A stretch of DNA of 15,890 nt from SG8-30 sp963695155. Its GTDB lineage: Bacteria; Pseudomonadota; Gammaproteobacteria; Steroidobacterales; Steroidobacteraceae. The stretch spans positions 1 to 15,890 of the forward strand of contig CAVOGD010000008.1 of assembly GCA_963695155.1 (NCBI GenBank). Reading direction: 5' to 3'. Each line of letters begins with the position of its first letter. The stretch's first letter is position 1. The position numbers and the translations under genes are program-made. The notes under the pieces were generated by a model. The model saw only the letters and a program-made list of their open reading frames with translations, was not told the origin of the DNA and searched no databases. Below are positions 7,164 to 13,120 of the stretch, piece after piece.

Positions 7164-7994
7164 ATGAAACCCATACCGGGCAACGTACGCAGGTACGCCT
7201 GGATCGCCCTGCTGGCGGTCGTCACGATCGCGACCTGGCTGTCGCCGCTCGACCAGCCGGCGAGCGATGGCGTGGAGGCCGGGCTCAAGCGCGCGTTCGT
7301 GACGTTTGCCGCGGCGCGCGGGCTGAACGCGGCGATCTCGGTCGCGCAGGGCACGGAACTGACCTTCGGCGTAGGGGCCAGCGCCACGTTCAGCGTGGGC
7401 GAAGTGCTCGATCCCATCAACGACCTCGTCGAACAGTTCGCCAACCTGATGCTGCTGGCGACCGTGTCGTTCGGCATCCAGGAAGTGCTGCTGGCGATCG
7501 GCCAGCACTACACGCTGAAGATCGCGGTCACCGTGCTCGTGCTGGCCTGCGGCGCGTTGTACTGGCTCGGCAGGCAGCGTGCCGGCTGGCTGAACAGCCT
7601 GTTGATCCTGGCGCTCATGCTGCGTTTCGCCGTGCCGGTCGCGACCGTCGGCACCGAGGCGCTGTTCCATACGTTCCTGGAGGCGCGTTACCAGGCGAGC
7701 GGACAGGTGATCGACAGCGCCACCGCGACCGTCAATGACATGACGCCGGCGGCGGGGGACGCCGCCGCGAAGGACCGAAGCTGGTGGGAGGGCGCGAAGG
7801 ACCAGCTGGACTTCTCGAAGAAGATCGCCGGCCTGAAGGCGAAGGCCGAACAGGCCGCCGAGCACATGGTGCGGCTGATCGTCGTGTTCCTGCTCGAGAC
7901 GCTGATCATCCCGCTGGCCCTGTTGTGGGCCCTGTATGTGTTCACCAGGAACGTGTTCAGTCCTGCGGGCCGCGCGCCACCGCGCCGGGAATGA
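7164..7994 (+). CDS. Unrecognised integral membrane protein
   Basis: This encodes 276 residues. The ATG at 7164 has GGAG seven bases upstream (7154-7157); the open frame extends further upstream without a better start. I recognise no named family. Hydrophobic segments fall at about 10-28, 93-113, 119-136, 143-165 and 236-261, giving perhaps four or five membrane spans. The segment before the second, VLDPINDLVEQFANLM (81-96), looks conserved in character. Between about 166 and 232 is a mostly soluble, Ala- and Lys-rich stretch (QASGQVIDSATATVNDM, then KDQLDFSKKIAGLKAKAEQA) predicted to form a coiled coil. The tail is short and basic. The gene is followed 10 bases later by a strong hairpin and then the POT transporter gene in the same direction; whether they are cotranscribed is unclear. 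Confidence 0.72.
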   Translation: MKPIPGNVRRYAWIALLAVVTIATWLSPLDQPASDGVEAGLKRAFVTFAAARGLNAAISVAQGTELTFGVGASATFSVGEVLDPINDLVEQFANLMLLATVSFGIQEVLLAIGQHYTLKIAVTVLVLACGALYWLGRQRAGWLNSLLILALMLRFAVPVATVGTEALFHTFLEARYQASGQVIDSATATVNDMTPAAGDAAAKDRSWWEGAKDQLDFSKKIAGLKAKAEQAAEHMVRLIVVFLLETLIIPLALLWALYVFTRNVFSPAGRAPPRRE

Positions 7995-8004
7995 CGCCGC
8001 CGGC

Positions 8005-8030
8005 GTGATCGGGTGGCAACGCCCGATCGC
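8005..8030 (+). terminator. GCAA-capped hairpin, possible terminator
   Basis: An 11-base-pair stem (8005-8015 with 8020-8030, two G:U pairs in RNA) has GATCGGG and CCCGATC as its core and closes on a GCAA tetraloop. It starts 10 bases after the stop at 7994. No U-tract follows, so it could be a weak terminator, an RNA-stabilising end or a processing site instead. Confidence 0.4.
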
Positions 8031-8093
8031 CGCCCCGGGCCGGGATGGCAGGTTGCGGTAATCGCCGGCGTGCGCTGGACGTGGCCGCCGCGC

Positions 8094-8099
8094 TATCAT
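8094..8099 (+). promoter_or_regulatory. Probable -10 of the POT transporter gene
   Basis: TATCAT within GCGCTATCATCGCGGCC stands out in GC-rich surroundings about 46 bases before the TTG start at 8145. A -35 match at 16-18 bases upstream is poor (TGCGCT region near 8071). Confidence 0.35.
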
Positions 8100-8144
8100 C
8101 GCGGCCGTTTTACCCGCGTCGTCCGACCCCTCCCGGAGAACGCC

Positions 8145-9623
8145 TTGTCATCCCTGAAAGCCAGGCTCGAGCTCATCCCCGAAGGCGCGGGCGTCCTGTT
8201 CTTCGTGCAGATCTTCGCCACCCTGGGCTTTGCGGTGCTGTACTCGACGCTGGTGCTGTACACCACCCAGCACCTCAACTTCCTGGCCCGCGATGCGGCC
8301 CTGATCATGGGCATGTTCGGCGCCTTCAACTACGGCCTGCACCTGTTCGGCGGCTACCTGGGCGGGCGTTTCCTCAGCAACCGCAACCTGTTCGTGGGCG
8401 GCATGGTGCTGCAGGCGCTGGGCTGCGCGGTGATCGGCGGCGGCACCACCGAGACGCTGTACATCGGCCTCGCGCTGTTCCTCACCGGCAGCGGGCTGAA
8501 CGTCACCTGCCTGAACATGATGCTCACGCAGCGCTTCACGCCCGAGGACACGCGCCGCGAGGGCGCGTTCCTGTGGAACTACGCGGGCATGAACATCGGC
8601 TTCTTCGTCGGCTTCGCGGTGGCCGGCCACTACCAGCTCACCGAGGACTACTCGAGCCTGTTCCTGTTCGCGACCGTCGGCAACATCGCCGCCATCATCA
8701 TCACGCTGTACTACTGGAAGGTGCTGACCGACCGCAGCACGCCGCTCTTGGACGTCACGCGCAGCCAGTTCCGGCTGCGATTCGCCGTCGGCATGGGCAT
8801 CCTGATCGGCCTGGTGCCGATCGTCTGGTACCTGCTGCAGCGCCCGGGCTCGACCGGGTGGCTGCTCAAGGGCATCTGCGCCCTGGTCGCCGCCTCACTC
8901 GTCTACCTCACGCTCAGGCATCGCGACGCGCGCGAGCGCAACAACATGTGGGCCTACCTGATCCTCACGCTCGGCTCGCTGGTGTTCTGGTCGCTGTACC
9001 AGATGGCGCCGAACGGCCTGCAGCTGTTCGCGGTGCACAACGTGGACCTGCAGGTGTGGGGCGTCCGGGTGGCGCCGCAGTGGGTGCAGAACATCAACAC
9101 CGTCTCGATCGTGGTGGGCGGGCCGCTGCTGGCGATCCTGTTCGCCAAGCTGCGCGCGCGCGGCTGGATGATCGACATCCCGAAGCAGTTCGCCGTGTCG
9201 CTGTTGCTGATGGGGGCCGGGTTCCTGGCGCTGCCGGTCGGCATCTCGCTGGCCGACGACGCGGGCCGCGTCGCCTTCGTGTGGCTCTTCACCAGCTACC
9301 TGCTGCAGGCCGTCGGCGAGCTGCTGATCTCGCCGATCGGCTACGCGATGATCGGCAAGCTGGCGCCGCGCCAGTACCAGGGCGTCATGATGGGAAGCTG
9401 GATGCTGGTGACCGGGCTGGCTTCGCTGTTCGCCGGCGACTTCTCCAGCATGATCCCGGAGCCGAGCGGCACGACGGCGCTGATCACCAACCCGGAGTAT
9501 GCGCAGTTGTTCACGCGGCTGGGCTGGGGCGCCATGGCGGTGGGCGTGATGCTGGTGCTGCTGATCCCGTTCCTGCGAACGCTGATCACGGACCGGGCGG
9601 CGCCGGCCAACTCTGGGGTCTGA
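8145..9623 (+). CDS. POT/PTR2-family peptide transporter, divergent
   Basis: This encodes 492 residues with about 14 membrane spans, the usual length for proton-dependent oligopeptide transporters. The TTG at 8145 is chosen because GGAGA lies six bases upstream and the protein then begins as family members do; in-frame codons before it read through a poor, Arg-rich stretch. Family features visible are GGYLGGRFLSNR (69-80, equivalent to GGWLADRFLG) and, further on, FTPEDTRREGAFLWNYAGMN with the NxG after it, matching the second PTR2 signature. The first span, however, reads VQIFATLGF where classical members have the ExxER proton-coupling motif (IELWERFGY); both Glu and the Arg are replaced (Gln22, Ala25, Thr26). 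Coupling or substrate may therefore differ. The stop TGA (9621-9623) lies inside a palindromic repeat. The family call is confident; substrate is not. Confidence 0.9.
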   Translation: MSSLKARLELIPEGAGVLFFVQIFATLGFAVLYSTLVLYTTQHLNFLARDAALIMGMFGAFNYGLHLFGGYLGGRFLSNRNLFVGGMVLQALGCAVIGGGTTETLYIGLALFLTGSGLNVTCLNMMLTQRFTPEDTRREGAFLWNYAGMNIGFFVGFAVAGHYQLTEDYSSLFLFATVGNIAAIIITLYYWKVLTDRSTPLLDVTRSQFRLRFAVGMGILIGLVPIVWYLLQRPGSTGWLLKGICALVAASLVYLTLRHRDARERNNMWAYLILTLGSLVFWSLYQMAPNGLQLFAVHNVDLQVWGVRVAPQWVQNINTVSIVVGGPLLAILFAKLRARGWMIDIPKQFAVSLLLMGAGFLALPVGISLADDAGRVAFVWLFTSYLLQAVGELLISPIGYAMIGKLAPRQYQGVMMGSWMLVTGLASLFAGDFSSMIPEPSGTTALITNPEYAQLFTRLGWGAMAVGVMLVLLIPFLRTLITDRAAPANSGV

Positions 9624-9712
9624 CCCCTGGGGTCTGACCCCTCCGGACCAGCGGGGACGGTACCGGGCATCTGCTTCAGGAGGAGTCAGACCCCTAAAGG
9701 GGGTCTGACTCC
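9615..9712. repeat. REP-like repeat cluster 2
   Basis: Two tandem copies of GGGGTCTGACCCCT occupy 9615-9628 and 9629-9642, the first containing the transporter's stop codon. Then 9672-9694 repeats the TGCTTCAGGAGGAGTCAG segment found at 3068. Within it GGAGTCAGACCCC (9682-9694) pairs perfectly with GGGGTCTGACTCC (9700-9712) over 13 base pairs with the loop TAAAG. No long T-tract follows in either direction. The cluster lies between convergent genes, like the copy at 3068-3203. The bases up to the next stop (9713-9744) hold only a partial match, GGTCTGTCCCC. Confidence 0.85.
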
Positions 9713-9744
9713 CATCCGCTCCGTGGTCTGTCCCCGTCGGTCGA

Positions 9745-10059
9745 TCACCCGCCGCGCGTGCGGCCGTTGTGCTTCTTGCGGTAGATCTGCCGGCTCTCGA
9801 CGTTGGCCTTCTGCTGCAGCCGGGCCCGCTCGCGCATCGTCACCTCGCCGTCGGACTTGGCGCGGTGCTCCATGCGCCGCAACTGCACCTGGCCCTTGAC
9901 CAGCCCGGCCGCCTCGCGCCGCGTCAGCTCGCCGCTCTGCGCGCCTTGCCGGATGCGCTGCGCCTGGTTCTGCTCGCGCTGGTCCAGCACCGGCGTGTCG
10001 GCATAGACAGGACTCGCGATCACCAGCAGCGCCGCGGCCAATGCGATGTGCTTCATCAT
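9745..10059 (-). CDS. Small exported helical protein with internal repeat
   Basis: This encodes 104 residues from the ATG at 10059, with GGAGGT five bases upstream; the ATG immediately after it (10056) is an equal alternative. Residues 1-20 are a signal peptide ending PVYA. The mature protein is short, highly charged, Gln- and Arg-rich, and predicted all-helical. It contains two related segments, SGELTRREAAGL (42-53) and DGEVTMRERARL (70-81), 28 residues apart, indicating an internal duplication. The end QIYRKKHNGRTRGG is basic. I know similar small exported proteins as conserved hypotheticals in proteobacteria; no function is established. No Cys and no membrane anchor are present, so it is probably free in the periplasm. 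It is preceded by a conserved promoter-like element (10118-10144) and a leader hairpin (10085-10106). Confidence 0.82.
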   Translation of the reverse strand: MMKHIALAAALLVIASPVYADTPVLDQREQNQAQRIRQGAQSGELTRREAAGLVKGQVQLRRMEHRAKSDGEVTMRERARLQQKANVESRQIYRKKHNGRTRGG

Positions 10060-10084
10060 GTTCCACCTCCATGGTGTGCTGTGA

Positions 10085-10106
10085 CGAACGGGCAAAGTGC
10101 CCTTCG
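10085..10106 (-). promoter_or_regulatory. Leader hairpin upstream of the small exported protein
   Basis: CGAA, a bulged C, GGGCA (10085-10094) pairs with TGCCC, TTCG (10098-10106) around a three-base AAG loop. It would fall within the leader of the transcript if the element at 10118-10144 is the promoter. A regulatory role is only possible, not shown. Confidence 0.3.
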
Positions 10107-10117
10107 CTTGCAGGACA

Positions 10118-10144
10118 CAACGCGCCGGGGTGGGGCCGGTTGAC
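10118..10144 (-). promoter_or_regulatory. ECF-sigma-like promoter element, copy B
   Basis: On the minus strand this reads GTCAACC, 15 bases, CGTTG, about 60 bases before the ATG at 10059. It matches 2015-2041 in 24 of 27 bases, with the mismatches confined to the spacer. On the plus strand it also contains a TTGACA (10140-10145), but no suitable -10 follows at 16-18 bases, so the minus-strand reading is preferred. Confidence 0.45.
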
Positions 10145-10176
10145 AGCGCGGCGCCGGGACCCGATCGTTGGCGGCG

Positions 10177-10485
10177 ATGGTGTTACGTCATTCCCGGCCC
10201 ATCCTGACGGCGGACGAGTACCTGGACGCCTTTACCAAGGTGCGCGCGGGCTGGACCCGTGCGATCGGCGCGGAGCTCGCCGCGATCACGGAGCCGTACA
10301 TGTTCAGCGGCCGCAAGCGGCGCCGGCTCATCGTGCTGGTGCGCGCACCCGGCACGCCGCCGTGGGGCACCTGGCGGTCGCTGTCGGAGGTCGAGGCCGA
10401 GCGCCGCACGTTCACCGAGTTCCGCCGCCGCGTGAACGAGATCATCGCCCCGCACGGCGTGGACCACGTGGAGTTCCGCGAATGA
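10177..10485 (+). CDS. Small protein, possibly DciA/DUF721-like
   Basis: This encodes 102 residues from the ATG at 10177; a TTG at 10168 would add three. No clear ribosome site supports either. Third codon positions are strongly G or C, as in its neighbours, which supports coding. The order of motifs, an early W26 followed by AIG (29-31), ELAAITEP (33-40), RRLIVLVRAP (49-58), a helix, then FRRRVNEIIAPHGVDHVEF (82-100), resembles the KH-like domain of DUF721/DciA proteins (W..avG..la..t.p, RL.V.v, rlN..l....v..i.f). DciA proteins load the replicative helicase in most bacteria, but this protein is shorter and I cannot test the likeness. It may equally be an unrelated conserved hypothetical. It is divergent from the small exported protein gene. 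Confidence 0.6.
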   Translation: MVLRHSRPILTADEYLDAFTKVRAGWTRAIGAELAAITEPYMFSGRKRRRLIVLVRAPGTPPWGTWRSLSEVEAERRTFTEFRRRVNEIIAPHGVDHVEFRE

Positions 10486-10515
10486 GCCGCCGGTCGCGTT
10501 AATGAGCCCGGCGCG

Positions 10516-10543
10516 TGGACTGGGCGGTCATGCGGTGTAGCAT
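10516..10543 (+). promoter_or_regulatory. Candidate promoter of the oxygenase-peptidase unit
   Basis: TGGACT (10516-10521) and TAGCAT (10538-10543) are 16 bases apart, about 32 bases before the oxygenase start at 10575. Both hexamers match the sigma-70 consensus at four of six positions or fewer, so strength is uncertain. Their position argues against an upstream start at 10515 for the oxygenase. Confidence 0.35.
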
Positions 10544-10574
10544 AACGGTCACGAGCCGGGGGGACCGTCAGTCC

Positions 10575-11648
10575 ATGAGCGCCAGTGACGAGATCGCCGA
10601 GGGGCTTATGCGAGCGCGCGCCTTGCCGGCGCGCTGTTACGTGGGCGACGACATGCTGGCGCGGGACCAGGCCGAGGTGCTGTCGCGCAGCTGGCAACTG
10701 GTGGCGCATCGCGAGCGACTGGCTGGTCCCGGGGACCACGTGGTGGAGCAGGTCGGCCGCACGCCCGTACTGGTGGTGCGCGGCGCCGATGGCGTGCTGC
10801 GCGCCTTCCCCAACGTCTGCCGCCATCGCGCAGGTCCCCTGGCCCTCACCGATGGCAGGGGCGCGCGCCAGTTGCAGTGCAAGTACCACGGCTGGACCTA
10901 CGACCTCGAGGGCCGGCTGCGCCGCGCGCCGGAGATGGCCGAGGCGGAGGATTTCCGGGTCGGGGACATCTGCCTGCCGCCGCTCAGGGTGGGCGAATGG
11001 CAGGGGCTGGTGTTCGTGGCCCTGGACGAGGACGTGCCGCCGCTCGAGGCGGTGTTCGCGGGCATCGCCGGGCGCATCGCGCCGATCGACCTGGCCGCCC
11101 TGAATTTCGCGCGCCGCGACAGCTACGAACTCGCCTGCAACTGGAAGGTGTACGCGGATAATTACCTCGAGGGCTACCACCTGCCCTACGTGCACCCGGG
11201 CCTCACCAAAATGCTCGATTACCGGGTTTATAAGACCGAGCTGTCGGATTGGCACTCGCTGCAGCACGCGCCGATCGCGTCCGCCGACAGCCCCTACGGC
11301 GACGGCGACGCGTTCTACTATTTCATCTATCCCAACACCATGCTGAACATCATGCCGGGCCGACTGCAGGTGAACCGCGTCCTGCCGATCGCCGCCGAGC
11401 GCTGCCGCGTCGAGTTCGACTACTACTACGCCAACGACCCCGCGACGCAGGCGCGCATCGCGCGCGACGCTGAATTCAGCGAGGCGGTCCAGCAGGAAGA
11501 CATCGCCATCTGCGAAGCCGTGCAGCGCGGCCTTGGCTCCGGCAGCTACCCGCCGGGACGCCTGTGCCCGAAGCGCGAGGCGGGCGTCTGGCACTTCCAC
11601 AACTTGTTGCGGGCGGCCTATGGGGAGCCGCCCGGGGAGACGCGATGA
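10575..11648 (+). CDS. Rieske non-heme iron oxygenase, alpha subunit
   Basis: This encodes 357 residues. The protein inserts oxygen into an organic substrate using electrons passed through a [2Fe-2S] Rieske cluster. Cluster ligands are visible as C82, H84 (VCRHRAGPL) and C102, H105 (CKYHGW). The catalytic domain has NWKVYADNYLEGYHLPYVH (189-207) giving iron ligands H202 and H207, and D309 in QQEDIA supplies the third. The residue three before H202, which links the two metal centres in many family members, is Glu199 rather than the Asp of naphthalene-type dioxygenases; Glu here is known from carnitine monooxygenase CntA. No reductase, ferredoxin or beta subunit gene is nearby, so electrons must come from elsewhere. 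The ATG at 10575 has a GGGGGGA about 11 bases upstream. Its stop overlaps the next gene by four bases (ATGA). The substrate is unknown. Confidence 0.9.
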   Translation: MSASDEIAEGLMRARALPARCYVGDDMLARDQAEVLSRSWQLVAHRERLAGPGDHVVEQVGRTPVLVVRGADGVLRAFPNVCRHRAGPLALTDGRGARQLQCKYHGWTYDLEGRLRRAPEMAEAEDFRVGDICLPPLRVGEWQGLVFVALDEDVPPLEAVFAGIAGRIAPIDLAALNFARRDSYELACNWKVYADNYLEGYHLPYVHPGLTKMLDYRVYKTELSDWHSLQHAPIASADSPYGDGDAFYYFIYPNTMLNIMPGRLQVNRVLPIAAERCRVEFDYYYANDPATQARIARDAEFSEAVQQEDIAICEAVQRGLGSGSYPPGRLCPKREAGVWHFHNLLRAAYGEPPGETR

Positions 11649-13051
11649 ACAGGTCGCAGACCCACTGGCCGGTGATCGCACTGGCCATGCTCGGCGCCCA
11701 GGCATCGGCTGCGGAGCCCGCCGCGTCAGCTGCGGCCCAGGCCGAGGCCAGGGAGGTCTTCCGCACCATCATCGGCATCAGGACCGAGGAAGGCGCGGGC
11801 CAGGTGCCCGTGATGGCGGCTTACCTGGCGGGGCAATTCCGCGACGCGGGCTTCCCGCAGGCCGACATCCACATCCTGCCGCTGGGCGAGACCGCGTCGC
11901 TCGTCGTGCGTTACCGCGGCGACGGCACGGGCGGGCGGCCGATCCTGCTCCTCGCGCACATGGATGTCGTGGTCGCCAATCCCGCGGAATGGCAACGCGA
12001 CCCGTACACGCTCGTCGAGGAGGGCGGCTACTTCTTCGGCCGCGGCACCATCGACATCAAGGGCGACATCGCGGCCATCACCAGCACGTTCCTCAGGCTC
12101 AGGCGCGAGGGCTTCGTGCCGACGCGCGACCTCATCATCGCCTTCACCGGCGACGAGGAGACCGAGCAGGCGACCACCCGCGCACTGGTCGGTGAGCATC
12201 GCGCACTGGTGGATGCCGAGTTCGCGCTGAACGCCGACGGCGGCGGCGGCACCTTTGCAGAGGACGACGGCAAGGCCACGCTGTACTACGTGCAGGGCGC
12301 CGAGAAGTCCTATGCCACGTTCGAGCTCGTGGCGCGCAACGCCGGCGGGCACAGCTCGCAGCCGCGCGTGGACAATGCGATCTACGACCTGGCGGACGCG
12401 CTGGTGGCGCTGGGCCAGCATCGCTTCGCGGTCATGTGGAACGACTGGACGCTGGGCAGCTTCGCCGCGTCAGGGGCCGCAACCGGCGGCGAGCTGGGCG
12501 AGGCCATGAGCCGCTTCGCCAGGAACCCGCGCGACGAGGCGGCCGCCGCGCGGCTGGCCAGCGAGCCCGCCTATGTCGGCCGTACGCGCACGACCTGCGT
12601 GGCCACGATGCTGTCCGGCGGCCATGCCGAGAATGCGCTGCCGCAGACCGCGACCGCGACGGTGAATTGCCGCATCTTCCCCGGCGTCGGCGCCGAGGAA
12701 GTACGGGCCGAACTGCAGCAGGTCGCGGGCGACAAGGTCACGGTGCTGCAAGCCGGGCGCGCCTTCGACTCGCTCGCTTCGCCGCTGCGCGACGACGTGG
12801 TGAACGCCGTGCGGCAGGCGGTGCACGCCTCCTACCCGGGCATCGGCATCGTCCCCGACATGGCGCCGTACTACACCGACGGCAGCGTGCTGCGTGCCGC
12901 CGGCATTCCGACCTACGGCGTGAGCGGCATGTTCATCAAGACCAGCGACGAGTTCTCGCACGGGCTCGACGAGCGCGTGCCCGTGCATGCGTTCTACAAC
13001 GCGCTCACCCACTGGGACGTGCTGATCAGGGAGCTGGCGGGGAGGCGCTGA
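11645..13051 (+). CDS. Secreted M20 family metallopeptidase
   Basis: This encodes 468 residues. M20 enzymes are two-zinc exopeptidases or deacylases acting on peptides and acylated amino acids. The expected residues are present: H105 and D107 in AHMDVV, the bridging D137 in GRGTIDIKG, the catalytic E171 and metal ligand E172 in GDEE, D198 in NADGG, and H439 in EFSHG. GHSSQP (235-240) marks the lid or dimerisation domain. Residues 1-22 form a signal peptide (cleavage after ASA), so it acts in the periplasm or outside. GGGGAG four to five bases before the ATG is a good ribosome site, and the ATG overlaps the stop of the oxygenase gene, so the two are almost certainly cotranscribed and coupled. 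A shared pathway, such as hydrolysis of an amidated compound outside and oxidation inside, is inference. Confidence 0.92.
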   Translation: MNRSQTHWPVIALAMLGAQASAAEPAASAAAQAEAREVFRTIIGIRTEEGAGQVPVMAAYLAGQFRDAGFPQADIHILPLGETASLVVRYRGDGTGGRPILLLAHMDVVVANPAEWQRDPYTLVEEGGYFFGRGTIDIKGDIAAITSTFLRLRREGFVPTRDLIIAFTGDEETEQATTRALVGEHRALVDAEFALNADGGGGTFAEDDGKATLYYVQGAEKSYATFELVARNAGGHSSQPRVDNAIYDLADALVALGQHRFAVMWNDWTLGSFAASGAATGGELGEAMSRFARNPRDEAAAARLASEPAYVGRTRTTCVATMLSGGHAENALPQTATATVNCRIFPGVGAEEVRAELQQVAGDKVTVLQAGRAFDSLASPLRDDVVNAVRQAVHASYPGIGIVPDMAPYYTDGSVLRAAGIPTYGVSGMFIKTSDEFSHGLDERVPVHAFYNALTHWDVLIRELAGRR

Positions 13052-13072
13052 GCCGGTCAACGACCGTACACC

Positions 13073-13087
13073 CCGGCCTCGCGCCGG
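13073..13087. terminator. Weak hairpin between convergent genes
   Basis: CCGGC, CTCGC, GCCGG forms a five-base-pair stem with a five-base loop, 22 bases after the peptidase stop. The 15-base core is identical to the centre of the terminator at 15592-15621, but the flanking A/T pairs and T-tract are missing, so it looks like a degenerate terminator. The rest of the gap to 13120 is GC-rich and unremarkable. Confidence 0.35.
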
Positions 13088-13120
13088 AGTCTTCCCTGGC
13101 CGGCCAGCCCGGCAGCCCGC

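Noticed and set aside
7101..8099. Minus-strand open frame opposite the membrane protein gene
   Set aside because: It is Arg-, His- and Gln-rich, has no ribosome site, and the plus-strand protein has a sensible pattern of membrane spans.
10515..10574. Longer N-terminus for the Rieske oxygenase
   Set aside because: The extra 20 residues have no ribosome site and overlap the best promoter candidate at 10516-10543.
10188..11705. Minus-strand open frame of 505 codons opposite the oxygenase gene
   Set aside because: The plus strand carries complete Rieske and iron-ligand motifs. The minus product has no recognisable domain.
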